A stretch of 64,000 bases of DNA from NCBI RefSeq assembly GCF_900110075.1, contig NZ_FOCJ01000013.1, forward strand, positions 112,366 to 176,365, read 5' to 3'. Below the pieces are notes generated by a model, which had not been told where the DNA came from, made no database searches, and saw only the letters and a program-made list of their open reading frames with translations. This DNA comes from Paenibacillus sp. OV219. GTDB lineage: Bacteria > Bacillota > Bacilli > Paenibacillales > Paenibacillaceae. The translations under genes were made by a program, and so were the position numbers. Shown piece by piece: positions 34,089-43,082 of this stretch (its first letter is position 1; every line of letters begins with the position of its first letter).

Positions 34089-34108
34089 CTGTGTGGTATA
34101 ACACACAG
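34089..34108. promoter_or_regulatory. Inverted repeat upstream of azlC
   Basis: CTGTGTG-GTATAA-CACACAG, seven-base arms, ending nine bases before a TATAAT (34117-34122). It covers the -35 region of that promoter and could be an operator. The -35 itself is poor, as expected for a controlled promoter. Confidence 0.45.
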
Positions 34109-34173
34109 GCGTGTATTATAATAAACAAACCTGACATGTAGAAAAGAAAGAAATCGACGGAGAGGATCACAAG

Positions 34174-34902
34174 ATGCAAGAGAACACAAACACAAATAGG
34201 CAGGCAGCTGTAGGTACGGGGGATTTTATCCAAGGTGTGAAAGATTGCATTCCTACCTTGCTCGGCTACTTGAGTATAGGATTTGCCGCTGGGGTTGTTG
34301 AGAAGACATCGGGTCTCAGCATAATAGAAATTACACTGATGAGTGTCCTTATCTATGCGGGATCCGCCCAGTTTATCATTGCCGGGATGATTGCAGCCCA
34401 GGGCTCGGTAGCGGCAATAATCGTAACGATCTTCTTCGTGAATCTGCGCCATTTGTTGCTGAGCGCGGCTTTGTCACCATATTTTCGCCATCTTACTCCT
34501 TTAAAGAACATGCTAGTAGGTTCATTGCTTACGGATGAAACATTCGGTGTAGCCATTAATCAAACTTCATATAAGCAACGACTGAGTGAAAAATGGATGC
34601 ATGGCCTTAACATAACCGCTTATCTGAACTGGATTGCAGCCAACATAGCTGGAGCATATTTGGGACAGTGGATTACGAATCCTCAGAAGCTTGGCCTCGA
34701 TTTTGCACTGCCAGCCATGTTTATTGGGCTTCTGGTTCTATTGATGGTGAGCCGGGGGAAGATTGTAAGAGATGTTATTGTTGCAATTAGCGCAGTGGTC
34801 GTTGTTATAGGAGTTACGTTGGTGTCATCTGCAAGCGTTGGCGTCATCGTGGCTACAGTGATTGCAGCAACAGTAGGAATGGTGGTGGAAAAATGGAAAT
34901 AA
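34174..34902 (+). CDS. azlC: AzlC-type branched-chain amino acid exporter subunit
   Basis: A 242-residue membrane protein with AzlC motifs YLSIGFAAGVVEKTSGLS near residue 31, YAGSAQFIIAGMIA near 62 and VNLRHLLLSAALSPYF near 88. Family knowledge: AzlC with the small partner AzlD exports branched-chain amino acids or their analogues. The ATG follows GGAGAGGATCAC. azlD overlaps its last ten bases, so the two subunits are translationally coupled. Confidence 0.93.
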   Translation: MQENTNTNRQAAVGTGDFIQGVKDCIPTLLGYLSIGFAAGVVEKTSGLSIIEITLMSVLIYAGSAQFIIAGMIAAQGSVAAIIVTIFFVNLRHLLLSAALSPYFRHLTPLKNMLVGSLLTDETFGVAINQTSYKQRLSEKWMHGLNITAYLNWIAANIAGAYLGQWITNPQKLGLDFALPAMFIGLLVLLMVSRGKIVRDVIVAISAVVVVIGVTLVSSASVGVIVATVIAATVGMVVEKWK

Positions 34903-35234
34903 GATGGGATATTCTGCTCGTTATTATGGGGTCATCCATCGTCACATTTATACCACGCGTGCTGCCGCTTATCCTTCTCAGTCGCATTCAAATTCCTGAT
35001 TGGGGCATGCGCTGGTTGAATTATGTACCCATCGCAGTCATGGCCGCTTTGGTCGGACAAGAATTGTTCATACAGAATGGGGAGCTTTCTCCAATCCGAA
35101 ACAACGTAGAGTTGTTTGCCGCACTGCCAACTTTTGTGACAGCTATCTTCTCTCGCAGTTTATTAGGAACGGTCGTTGTCGGCATTATTTCGATAATGGT
35201 ATTGCGTTTTTTGATTGGAGATCTCCTATTGTGA
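34893..35234 (+). CDS. azlD: AzlD small exporter subunit
   Basis: A 113-residue protein with about four hydrophobic helices and the AzlD motif VTFIPRVLPLILLSR near residue 18. It overlaps azlC by ten bases. The end of the gene also carries the promoter of the thiamine operon: TTGTGA overlaps its stop codon. Confidence 0.92.
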   Translation: MEIRWDILLVIMGSSIVTFIPRVLPLILLSRIQIPDWGMRWLNYVPIAVMAALVGQELFIQNGELSPIRNNVELFAALPTFVTAIFSRSLLGTVVVGIISIMVLRFLIGDLLL

Positions 35235-35257
35235 ATTACTAGTTAATCGCTTATAGT
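35229..35257 (+). promoter_or_regulatory. Promoter of the thiamine operon
   Basis: TTGTGA, 17-base spacer, TATAGT. The start would fall near 35264, just before the TPP aptamer. Confidence 0.6.
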
Positions 35258-35277
35258 AAAAGTAATTGAATATGTAT

Positions 35278-35367
35278 GTACGGGGGCTAGAAGGAGTCTG
35301 GCTGAGATTGGGAACGTATTTCCCTGACCGTTAATCTGAACCAGGTAATGCTGGCGTAGAGAACGTA
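35278..35367 (+). ncRNA. TPP riboswitch (THI element)
   Basis: Signature segments CTGGCTGAGAT, TTTCCCTGACC and CTGAACCAGGTAATGCTGGCG occur in order inside a P1 helix TACG/CGTA. Binding of thiamine pyrophosphate is expected to favour the downstream terminator and shut off the operon. Confidence 0.97.
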
Positions 35368-35386
35368 TCGAATTGTATTAATTCGC

Positions 35387-35417
35387 AACCATTCGTATAT
35401 TCTCGAATGGTTTTTTT
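35387..35417 (+). terminator. TPP riboswitch terminator
   Basis: Stem AACCATTCG / CGAATGGTT with an eight-base loop and T7, directly before tenA. Confidence 0.9.
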
Positions 35418-35462
35418 GCGTTCTGTGCCTCTGTTGCCTGTAACAAAAGGAGCTGTTGTCAT

Positions 35463-36140
35463 ATGAGTTCGAGTCGATTTACTGAGAGATTGTACCATGC
35501 TGCAGAGCCGGTGTGGTTGAAGTGTCACGAGCATCCGTTTCTGACGGAACTGCGTTCGGGGAAGCTTGACCCTGATCGATTCATCTATTATCTCAAGCAA
35601 GATTATGTCTATTTGATCGATTATGCCAAACTGTTCGCGATCGGCAGCGTGAAAGCTCGGGATGTGCAGACGATGGCTAAGTTTGCGGAACTTCTGCATA
35701 ACACGCTAAATGTGGAAATGGAGCTGCATCGCCAATATACGGAAAAGTTCGGTGTGAGCCGTGAGCAGCTTGAACAGACGGTTCCTTCGCCAACGACTGT
35801 GGCGTACACGAAATATCTGATGGATACAGCAGCTCATGGCTCCCTGGCTGAAGTTGTAGCTGCGCTGCTGCCGTGCATGTGGAGTTATCGTGAAATTGGC
35901 GTATCGTTCATGAACCATCCAGGTGCGCTGAACCATCCGCTCTACCGCGAGTGGATTCTCATGTACAGTTCTGAAGAATTTGGTGAGCTGGCGGATTGGT
36001 GTATAGGGCTGATGGATGAATTGGCGGAAGGACTGCCAGAGGCTGAGCTCTCGAAGCTGGAGGAGCGATTCATCGTTGCTTCAAAGCTGGAGTATATGTT
36101 TTGGGATATGGCTTACCGGTTAGAGGAGTGGCCGGTGTGA
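35463..36140 (+). CDS. tenA: Aminopyrimidine aminohydrolase (thiaminase II)
   Basis: A 225-residue TenA protein. Key segments are FIYYLKQDYVYLIDYAKLF near residue 38, the catalytic Cys in ALLPCMWSYREIG near 138 and a C-terminal EYMFWDMAYRLEEW helix with the conserved Glu. Family knowledge: deaminates aminomethyl-pyrimidine from degraded thiamine to HMP so it can be reused. The first gene after the TPP riboswitch. The stop overlaps the GTG start of the ABC ATPase gene (GTGTGA arrangement). Confidence 0.95.
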   Translation: MSSSRFTERLYHAAEPVWLKCHEHPFLTELRSGKLDPDRFIYYLKQDYVYLIDYAKLFAIGSVKARDVQTMAKFAELLHNTLNVEMELHRQYTEKFGVSREQLEQTVPSPTTVAYTKYLMDTAAHGSLAEVVAALLPCMWSYREIGVSFMNHPGALNHPLYREWILMYSSEEFGELADWCIGLMDELAEGLPEAELSKLEERFIVASKLEYMFWDMAYRLEEWPV

Positions 36141-36958
36141 GTATAACGCATTCAGAGATTGCTCCACTTGCGCTGTCAGTAAGTGATCTTCATTTTGCTT
36201 TTGCAGGGGAGTCTCCGTTATTCAGCGGTCTTGAATTCGACATCCGAGAGGGCGAGTTCGTCAGTATGCTCGCAGCGAGCGGCATCGGCAAGACAACGCT
36301 GTTCCGGCTGGTGGCGGGCTTGCTCGTGCAAGATACGGGGACGATAGCGATTGGAGCAAACCACGAGCCAGCTGCGGAAGCGGCAAAACGTGGTCGTATC
36401 GGCTATATGCCGCAACGGGATTGTCTAATGCCGTGGCGAACTGTGCTGGACAATGCCGCGCTTGGCCTCGAGCTTCGTGGAGTAAGCAAACGCGAAGCGA
36501 AGCGCCAGGTGCTGGAGCTTCTGCCCGAGTTCGGGCTTGCGGGCACGGAGCGGAAATATCCGCACGAGCTGTCTGGCGGCATGCGTCAGCGCGTCTCATT
36601 TCTGCGTGCTTTGCTTGGCGGAGGCGAGCTGCTGCTGCTCGATGAACCATTCAGCGCTTTGGATGCGATAACACGCATCAGCATGCAGGAGTGGCTGCTG
36701 CAAATATGCGCGAGGCACCGCATGACGGTGCTCTTCATCACGCACGATGTTGACGAAGCGCTTTTCTTGTCCGACCGAGTCCTTGTAGCTGCGAGCTCAC
36801 CGATTTCAGCACTGAGCGAGCTGCAAGTCAGCCTACCTCGTCCGCGCAGCCATAAGCTCGCGCTCGATGAACCATTCATCCGTTTGAAGCGGCAGTTGCT
36901 AGCCATGCTGGAGCAAGGCGCGAATGGACGGAAGGAAGGTGACGGACTTGAGAGCTAA
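36137..36958 (+). CDS. thiZ: Thiamine-precursor ABC transporter ATP-binding protein
   Basis: A 273-residue ABC ATPase. The Walker A segment is AASGIGKTTL (Ala-Ser in place of the usual Gly-Pro/Ser start), Q-loop YMPQRDCLMPWRT, signature LSGGMRQRVSFLRAL, Walker B LLLDEPFSALD and switch His FITHDVDEAL. It is of the nitrate/taurine/HMP transporter type. The start is GTG overlapping the tenA stop, eight bases after GAGGAG; a longer ATG start would lie within tenA. Confidence 0.92.
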   Translation: MSITHSEIAPLALSVSDLHFAFAGESPLFSGLEFDIREGEFVSMLAASGIGKTTLFRLVAGLLVQDTGTIAIGANHEPAAEAAKRGRIGYMPQRDCLMPWRTVLDNAALGLELRGVSKREAKRQVLELLPEFGLAGTERKYPHELSGGMRQRVSFLRALLGGGELLLLDEPFSALDAITRISMQEWLLQICARHRMTVLFITHDVDEALFLSDRVLVAASSPISALSELQVSLPRPRSHKLALDEPFIRLKRQLLAMLEQGANGRKEGDGLES

Positions 36959-37700
36959 AATGACCGCTTATGTCCCTGAGGCGGCGTTCCTGCTGCTGAT
37001 TGCGGTTCTTTGGGAAGCAAGTGCAAGAATCTTTCATTTTCCGCATTACATTATCCCGAAACTATCTGACGTGCTCTTGTCGCTATGGGAAAACCGCGCG
37101 GTATTAACGAAGCATCTCGGTGTCACGCTGTGGGAGTCGCTGCTTGGTCTCTTCATCTCGACTGTTCTTGGTGTGGCGTCTGCGATCATTATCGACGTCT
37201 CGAGGCTTGCGAAACGGACGATCTACCCGCTCATCGTCGCATCCCAGACCATTCCGATTATCGCATTGTCACCGATTATGGTGATGTGGTTCGGTTATGA
37301 AATATGGAGTAAAGTCGCCGTTGTTGTTCTGTTTACTTTCTTCCCGATTGCAGTGAATACGGCGGATGGCTTCCGCACCGCTGATGCCGGTATCGGGGAG
37401 CTGTTACGGACGATGGGAGCAGGCAATCGCGCGCTATTTACGAAATGGAAGCTGCCATCCGCGCTGCCTGGATTTTTTACCGGTCTTAAGCTGGCTGCCG
37501 CGATCAGCGTCGGAGGCGCAACGCTGGGTGAGTGGCTTGGCGGGGAGAACGGACTTGGCATGTATACGAAGCGGGCGTCGAACATGCTTCGCGGTGAAGC
37601 GGTGTTCTCTGGTGTTCTGTTGCTGTCGGCAATGGGGATTGTGTTGTTCCTTGCCGTTCAATTGTTGGAGAAGCTGGTGCTGAGCCATCGTAAGGAATAA
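36924..37700 (+). CDS. thiX: Thiamine-precursor ABC transporter permease
   Basis: A 258-residue permease with six helices and the EAA loop of the SsuC/TauC group (GIGELLRTMGAGNRALFTKWKLPSALPGFF). It partners the ATPase and the NMT1-like binding protein for uptake of formylaminopyrimidine or HMP. The start is uncertain: ATG 36924 lies inside thiZ, while GTG 36939, TTG 36948 and ATG 36960 are alternatives. Confidence 0.9.
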   Translation: MDGRKVTDLRAKMTAYVPEAAFLLLIAVLWEASARIFHFPHYIIPKLSDVLLSLWENRAVLTKHLGVTLWESLLGLFISTVLGVASAIIIDVSRLAKRTIYPLIVASQTIPIIALSPIMVMWFGYEIWSKVAVVVLFTFFPIAVNTADGFRTADAGIGELLRTMGAGNRALFTKWKLPSALPGFFTGLKLAAAISVGGATLGEWLGGENGLGMYTKRASNMLRGEAVFSGVLLLSAMGIVLFLAVQLLEKLVLSHRKE

Positions 37701-37743
37701 GGAATAGAAACTAGAAGTTGATAAAAGGGAGACTGGATTTGAA

Positions 37744-38745
37744 ATGATGCTACGTAATTGGAGAAAAAGTGCGAAGTTGGTTCTAGCCGTTACGCTTATG
37801 ATTGGCGCTGCTGCAGGTTGTGCCTCCAAGAAGCAGTCGGGTGAAGGGGAAACGGAGCTAACGGTTCTGCTGGACTGGTATCCGAATGCAGTTCATACGT
37901 TCTTATATGCGGCGGAGTCACAAGGCTATTTCAAGGAGGCCGGCCTTAAGGTCAAGCTGGAGACGCCTGCCGATACAAATGATGCACTGAAGCTGGTGTC
38001 GACGGGCAAAGCAGATTTGGCGTTCAGTTATCAGATGCAGGTTGCGGTTGCGCGAGCAGAAGATATTCCGATTGTATCTGTCGGCGCGATCGTTCGTCAT
38101 CCGCTGAACCAACTGTTCGTTCGTGATTCGGATGGCGTGCAAAGCCCCAAGGATCTTGAGGGAAGAACGGTAGGCTATCCATCGCTACCGCTCGATGAGG
38201 AGCTAATCAATACAATGGTGAAATCGGATGGAGGCGATCCGTCTAAAGTGAAATATGTGGACGTTGGTTGGGATCTTATCCCGTCAATGACGACGAAGAA
38301 AGTGGACGGGATCATCGGGGGTTACATCAACCATGAGAAGCTGTTGCTGGAGAAAGAAGGCCAGAAGCTAACCGTATTCGACCCGTCTAAGTACGGGGTG
38401 CCCGATTACTACGAGCTGGTTCTCACCGCTAGCGAGTCCGGCGTGGAGAAGAACAGTGATGCAATCAAGCGGTTTATCGAAGCTGCCAGCAAGGGGCAAG
38501 CCTACACCGTAAGTCATCCGGATGAAGCGCTAAAGCTGCTGCTGGATCAACAAAGTGCTGATTTCCCGCTGGATGCTGAAGTTGAGAAGAAAAGCTTAGC
38601 TATTCTTTTGCCGCTTATGGATGCAGGGAATGAGCCTTTCATGAGTCAATCCGCTCAGTCGTGGAGCGATGTTATCAATTGGCTGAAGGAGCATGGCCAG
38701 CTATCGAAGGATGTTAAAGCTGACGAGTTGTACCGCAATTTATAG
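37744..38745 (+). CDS. thiY: NMT1/THI5-like substrate-binding lipoprotein
   Basis: A 333-residue lipoprotein with lipobox GAAAGC (Cys at about residue 26). The NMT1/THI5 domain starts LTVLLDWYPNAVHTFLYAA, the usual HMP/formylaminopyrimidine binding opening. Membership of a TPP-controlled operon with tenA makes a thiamine pyrimidine breakdown product the likely ligand. ATG follows AAGGGAGACTGGA. Confidence 0.93.
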   Translation: MMLRNWRKSAKLVLAVTLMIGAAAGCASKKQSGEGETELTVLLDWYPNAVHTFLYAAESQGYFKEAGLKVKLETPADTNDALKLVSTGKADLAFSYQMQVAVARAEDIPIVSVGAIVRHPLNQLFVRDSDGVQSPKDLEGRTVGYPSLPLDEELINTMVKSDGGDPSKVKYVDVGWDLIPSMTTKKVDGIIGGYINHEKLLLEKEGQKLTVFDPSKYGVPDYYELVLTASESGVEKNSDAIKRFIEAASKGQAYTVSHPDEALKLLLDQQSADFPLDAEVEKKSLAILLPLMDAGNEPFMSQSAQSWSDVINWLKEHGQLSKDVKADELYRNL

Positions 38746-38760
38746 GAGGAGACTCATTCA

Positions 38761-39774
38761 ATGGACACACGCTATTCAAGACAAATGTTGTTTGCGCCAA
38801 TCGGCGAAGCGGGTCAGCGTAAGCTGGGACAAAGCGCTGTGTGCATTGTTGGCATGGGGGCGCTCGGCACCGTGCTTGCCAACCATATGGTTAGGGCAGG
38901 CGTCGGATTCGTGCGGCTGGTAGACCGTGACTATGTGGAGCTGAGTAATTTGCAGCGTCAAATGCTGTATGACGAAGACGATGTGCAAAATGGTTATCCA
39001 AAGGCAGTTGCAGCGGAGAGGAAGCTTGCGAGAGTGAACTCATCCGTTCGGCTGGAGGCAATTGTTGCAGATGCCACTGTTCATAATATCGATCAGCTGC
39101 TGCACGGAGTGGATCTCGTGCTCGATGGAACAGATAATTTTCAAACTCGGTTTCTATTGAACGATGCTTGTTTTAGCAAAGGAATTCCGTTCACCTATGG
39201 CGGTGCCGTCAGCGCACACGGCATGAGCGCGATGCTTGTGCCGGGGCAGACGCCATGTCTGCGCTGTTTCATTCAATCCGCTGATGCGAGCGGTCAGACA
39301 TGCGATACCATCGGCGTTATCGCGCCTGTCATCGATATAGTCGCTTCCTATCAGGCGGTTGAGGCGCTGAAGTATTTGGTAGGCGCTGGTGACAAACGAA
39401 GGAACAGTCTGCTCACGTTCGACCTGTGGCATAACCGGCATTATGAAATGAAGCTCGGGGAGCCGGCTGCCAATTGTCCGTGCTGCCAGTTAAAGCAGTA
39501 CCCCGCGCTTGATCCAGCGCAGCCGGAAGTGGCCGTGTCGTTATGCGGGCGGGAGACGGTTCAGCTTGCGGGAAGCGGTCCGCTTGATCTATCGCTTTGG
39601 AGCGAGCGCCTGGCGCCTGCGGTCGTGAATGTGAGCGCGAATGCGTATTTGGTTCGTGCCGAGCTGCCGGAAGGAGAGCGTCTGGTGCTGTTCCCCGACG
39701 GTCGCGTGTTCGTGCAAGGAACTGACGATGTTGTTCGTGCCAAAACATTGTATGCGAGATATATCGGAGCATAA
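38761..39774 (+). CDS. thiF: ThiF-type adenylyltransferase for ThiS
   Basis: A 337-residue E1-like enzyme. The nucleotide loop is VGMGALGTVLANHMVRAGVG, followed by LVDRDYVELSNLQRQ, DGTDNFQTRFLLND and a CxxC pair (CLRC ... CPCC) for zinc. Family knowledge: adenylates the C-terminal Gly of ThiS before sulfur transfer. The extra C-terminal ~80 residues resemble the tail of MoeB/ThiF-type proteins. Operon context decides for thiamine over molybdopterin. Confidence 0.92.
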   Translation: MDTRYSRQMLFAPIGEAGQRKLGQSAVCIVGMGALGTVLANHMVRAGVGFVRLVDRDYVELSNLQRQMLYDEDDVQNGYPKAVAAERKLARVNSSVRLEAIVADATVHNIDQLLHGVDLVLDGTDNFQTRFLLNDACFSKGIPFTYGGAVSAHGMSAMLVPGQTPCLRCFIQSADASGQTCDTIGVIAPVIDIVASYQAVEALKYLVGAGDKRRNSLLTFDLWHNRHYEMKLGEPAANCPCCQLKQYPALDPAQPEVAVSLCGRETVQLAGSGPLDLSLWSERLAPAVVNVSANAYLVRAELPEGERLVLFPDGRVFVQGTDDVVRAKTLYARYIGA

Positions 39775-39795
39775 AAACAAGGGAGGCTGATGTGG

Positions 39796-40428
39796 ATGAA
39801 TGATTTTCGTTTATATGCCATCACAGGCGAGCAGTTTCACCCGAACCGGGATTTAGTAGAGGTTATGGAGGAAGCGATTATCGGCGGTGCAGATATTATT
39901 CAGCTGCGGGATAAAACAAGCGGCAGAGAAGAGCTTCTCCGAAAGGCGCATTCGCTTCGGGAGCTGACGCGTAAGTATGGCGTCACTTTTATCGTGAATG
40001 ACCATATCGATATTGCGCTAGAGGTGGATGCAGACGGCATTCATTTAGGCCAGAACGATCTTACTCTGGAAGAAGCTCGCAAGCTTGTCGGCGACAAAAT
40101 CATCGGCATCTCGACCCATGCTATTGAGGAGGCGCGTCTTGCACAAGAGCAAGGCGCAGATTATATCGGAGTCGGGCCTGTGTTTCGCACAGCGACGAAG
40201 GCGGATGTCGTCGACCCCGTTAGTGTCTCGTACGTACGTGAAGTGGCTGCGGAGATCGGTATTCCGTTCGTTGCCATTGGCGGCATCAAGCTGAACAATG
40301 TGGATGAAGTCATCGCCGCAGGGGCAACTCGGATATGCGCCGTGAGCGAAATTGTTGGCAGCAGTGATGTGAGCGGTACTTGCAGAGCTTTCCTCGCTAA
40401 GCTTACAAACAAGGGAGAGGCTGAATGA
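39796..40428 (+). CDS. thiE: Thiamine-phosphate synthase
   Basis: A 210-residue TIM barrel. Motifs IQLRDKTSGREELL near residue 35, VNDHIDIALEVDADGIHLGQ near 70 and GADYIGVGPVFRTATKAD near 118 are those of ThiE, which joins HMP-PP and thiazole phosphate. ATG 39796 is chosen because GGGAGG lies nine bases before it; ATG 39790 is too close. The thiS start overlaps the stop codon. Confidence 0.95.
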   Translation: MNDFRLYAITGEQFHPNRDLVEVMEEAIIGGADIIQLRDKTSGREELLRKAHSLRELTRKYGVTFIVNDHIDIALEVDADGIHLGQNDLTLEEARKLVGDKIIGISTHAIEEARLAQEQGADYIGVGPVFRTATKADVVDPVSVSYVREVAAEIGIPFVAIGGIKLNNVDEVIAAGATRICAVSEIVGSSDVSGTCRAFLAKLTNKGEAE

Positions 40429-40628
40429 TGAAGCTGGTTATTAACGGAGCCGAGCATGAGCTTGACGGTGTTCAGACGATTGCGGATGTCGTAGCGCATT
40501 ACGGATTGACGGGTAAACCGCTTGTCGTGGAAGCTGGCGGCGCCGTGTTGACTGCTGAGCAGTGGGCATCGGCAGCGGTACATCCTCATATGCAGATCGA
40601 ACTGGTTCATTTTGTCGGAGGGGGCTAA
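40425..40628 (+). CDS. thiS: Sulfur carrier protein ThiS
   Basis: A 66-67-residue beta-grasp protein ending HFVGGG, giving the Gly-Gly C-terminus that becomes a thiocarboxylate. The ATG overlaps the thiE stop in ATGATG; the second ATG (40428) is equally possible. Confidence 0.93.
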   Translation: MMKLVINGAEHELDGVQTIADVVAHYGLTGKPLVVEAGGAVLTAEQWASAAVHPHMQIELVHFVGGG

Positions 40629-40634
40629 CGGAAA

Positions 40635-41411
40635 ATGAGTGATGGTTTTCAAATTGGCGGCATTGCGTTAACCTCGCGTTTCTTTATCGGGACAGGGTTG
40701 TTTCCGAATCCGTATGTGCAGAAGGAAGCGATTAGAGCTTCTGGCGCACAGGTGCTTACATTCGCTATACGTCGAATTAACCTGGAGTCTACAGAAGATG
40801 ATTCGATTCTGCAGCATGTGCAGGATGAATCCTATGTCTATCTACCGAATACATCAGGCGCACGGACAGCCGATGAAGCCGTTCGTATTGCTCGGCTTGC
40901 TCGCGCATCAGGGCTTAGCGACTGGGTGAAGGTAGAGATTAGCGCCAATGAGCGCACTCTGTTGCCTGATCCTATTGAGACGCTTAAGGCGACGGAAATA
41001 CTGGTTAAAGAAGGGTTCACGGTACTTCCTTATATCACGGATGACCCAATTATGTGCAAACGTCTTGAAGAGGCCGGCGCAGCAGCGGTAATGCCTGGTG
41101 CAGCTCCGATTGGAACAGGGCTTGGCATTCTCAATCCGTACCATCTTGGACTCATCGTGGAGGATGCGAACGTTCCGATTATCGTCGATGCAGGTCTTGG
41201 CTCTGTCAGCGATGTCGCGCAGGCGATGGAGCTTGGCGTGTCCGCTGTGCTGATGAATACGCCTGTAGCCAAAGCGAAGGACCCGGTTAGAATGGCGCTT
41301 GCAATGAAGCTTGCGATTGAAGCCGGTCGACATTCGTATTTGTCAGGTCGTATTGAGAAGAAGAAATATGCATCGGCGAGCAGCGGGTACGAAGCGTTCA
41401 AGCTGAGCTAA
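40635..41411 (+). CDS. thiG: Thiazole synthase ThiG
   Basis: A 258-residue TIM barrel with ThiG motifs FFIGTGLFPNPYVQKEAI near the start, RRINLES near 48, WVKVEISANERTLLPD near 95 (Lys for the Schiff base) and ADDPIM-like DDPIMCKRLEEAGAAAVMPG near 135. With ThiS, ThiF and ThiO it builds the thiazole phosphate. It lies six bases after thiS. Confidence 0.96.
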   Translation: MSDGFQIGGIALTSRFFIGTGLFPNPYVQKEAIRASGAQVLTFAIRRINLESTEDDSILQHVQDESYVYLPNTSGARTADEAVRIARLARASGLSDWVKVEISANERTLLPDPIETLKATEILVKEGFTVLPYITDDPIMCKRLEEAGAAAVMPGAAPIGTGLGILNPYHLGLIVEDANVPIIVDAGLGSVSDVAQAMELGVSAVLMNTPVAKAKDPVRMALAMKLAIEAGRHSYLSGRIEKKKYASASSGYEAFKLS

Positions 41412-41450
41412 TCAGGCGACTCCTATCGCGGGTGAGAGAAGAGGTTTGGG

Positions 41451-42590
41451 ATGAAAGAGCAAGTTATCGTTATGGGCGGAGGCGTCATCGGCTTATCCTG
41501 TGCGTTCGAGCTGCGACGGCGAGGCTATGAGGTGACAGTGCTGGAAATCAACCGCTGCGGCGGGCAGGCGTCTGGTGCAGCTGCTGGTATGCTTGCGCCA
41601 TATTCCGAGAACGTAGAAGGACCCGATGCTTTCTTTCAGCTATGTCTAGAAAGCTTGCGGCTCTACCCAGAATGGCAGGCTGACGTGAAAAAGGCATCAG
41701 GCCAGTCGTTCGAATATACGAACTCGGGCAGCCTCTATGCGGCTTACCACGATGCCGACTTGCTCGCGCTTGAAGGCAGACTGCATTGGCAGCGACAGCA
41801 CGGCTCTTCGGGGCGCATCGTTGAAGGCGTTGAGTTGCAGCGACTTGAGCCGCATCTGGCGAAGAATGTGCGAGCAGCGTTATTTACGCCAGAAGAGAGC
41901 CATCTCTATGCGCCGCATTATGTGAAGGCGCTTGAGGAAGCATGCCGTCTCATGGGCGTGCAGATTCATGAGCAGTTAGAGCAGCTCGCTGTGACGGAGT
42001 GGCAGCATGAAGTTCGTGTAATTGCGGAGGATGGACGCGTGTTCGGCGGCGACCGGCTAGTTGTATGCTCTGGCGCATGGGCACAGGAGCTGGAGGGGAC
42101 GTTCGGCATCCGGATTCCTGTATACCCGATTCGTGGGCAAATATGCGCATACGAGGTAGATGGTACAGATGGTGCGCAGCCGGTGCAGCACATGGTATTT
42201 TGCAATCAAGGGTACCTGGTTGCGAAAGAGAATGGAACTCTCGTCTGTGGAGCTTCAGAGGATGTCGCCGGCTTCGATACCTCGGTTACGGACAGAGGCA
42301 TTGAGCGGCTGCGGAAGTGGAATAAACAGCTTTTCCCAGACTTGGAGCATCGTGTTCCGTTCCATCGCTGGGCTGGCTTGCGCCCTTCCACGCAGGACGG
42401 ATTTCCGCTGCTCGGCCCGCTTAGCGCATCAGACCGCGTAATCATGGCAGCAGGTCATTACCGTAACGGCATCCTGCTCAGCCCGGCTACAGCGATGTAC
42501 GTCGCAGATTGCCTCGATGGGAAGCAGACAGTGGAGCGCAAGCGGGCGTTCTCGCCTGAGCGGTTCGGATTACTTGCATCTTACTCGTGA
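41451..42590 (+). CDS. thiO: Glycine oxidase ThiO
   Basis: A 379-residue FAD-dependent amine oxidase. The N-terminal FAD motif VMGGGVIGLSCAFELRRRG and the C-terminal RWAGLRPSTQDGFPLLGP ... GHYRNGILLSPATA are typical of ThiO. It oxidises glycine to the imine used by ThiG, so this organism makes thiazole by the aerobic ThiO route and not ThiH in this operon. Last gene before a terminator; thiC, thiD and thiM are not in the window. Confidence 0.94.
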   Translation: MKEQVIVMGGGVIGLSCAFELRRRGYEVTVLEINRCGGQASGAAAGMLAPYSENVEGPDAFFQLCLESLRLYPEWQADVKKASGQSFEYTNSGSLYAAYHDADLLALEGRLHWQRQHGSSGRIVEGVELQRLEPHLAKNVRAALFTPEESHLYAPHYVKALEEACRLMGVQIHEQLEQLAVTEWQHEVRVIAEDGRVFGGDRLVVCSGAWAQELEGTFGIRIPVYPIRGQICAYEVDGTDGAQPVQHMVFCNQGYLVAKENGTLVCGASEDVAGFDTSVTDRGIERLRKWNKQLFPDLEHRVPFHRWAGLRPSTQDGFPLLGPLSASDRVIMAAGHYRNGILLSPATAMYVADCLDGKQTVERKRAFSPERFGLLASYS

Positions 42591-42624
42591 GCGTGATGAT
42601 ATCTTCAAATCGTATAAAACGGTG

Positions 42625-42659
42625 GAAGCTGGTCAATTAGATCAGCTTCTATTTTCTTT
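42625..42659 (+). terminator. Terminator of the thiamine operon
   Basis: Stem GAAGCTGGTC / GATCAGCTTC (one G-U) with loop AATTA, then TATTTTCTTT. Confidence 0.65.
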
Positions 42660-42764
42660 GCTCATGTCGTAGCCGAATTGAACCTATATCGCAACCTTTG
42701 TCTACCTCGACACGTAAAAGCATCATATGGAAGTATTAGGAGGTATATGGAGGAGGGCCGCATC

Positions 42765-43058
42765 ATGAAGCTGGCAAAATACTCATTTCTCTATGGATTG
42801 ATCGTTTCATTCGTTCTGTTGGCGTTGACGATATTTATGAATAGCTCCACCATTCAACGAGTATCTGGTGTAATTGGGTTAGTTCTATTTATTTGTACGA
42901 TTATTACAAGCGGGGCGATGGTATCGGGAGACCGAGGTAGAGCTAATTACAGCAATGAGGACCCAAACGACAAGAAACAACGGGAGAATGTCGCAATGGC
43001 TTGTTTCGTTGCAGCAATTCCGATCTTACTCTTATGGGGTTTCCTAAAATATGATTAA
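42765..43058 (+). CDS. DUF5316 small membrane protein
   Basis: A 97-residue protein with three hydrophobic helices (roughly 5-25, 32-50, 78-95) and a SGDRGRANYSNED segment typical of DUF5316. The chosen ATG follows GGAGGAGGGCCGC; an earlier in-frame ATG adds 29 residues without homology. Function unknown. The DUF4177 gene follows 24 bases later. Confidence 0.8.
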   Translation: MKLAKYSFLYGLIVSFVLLALTIFMNSSTIQRVSGVIGLVLFICTIITSGAMVSGDRGRANYSNEDPNDKKQRENVAMACFVAAIPILLLWGFLKYD

Positions 43059-43082
43059 TAGAACGAAGGGATTGATCTCGTT

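Noticed and set aside
38761..39774. MoeB for molybdopterin synthesis
   Set aside because: The family cannot be told apart by the E1 motif alone, but it sits between thiY and thiE in a TPP-controlled operon with thiS.
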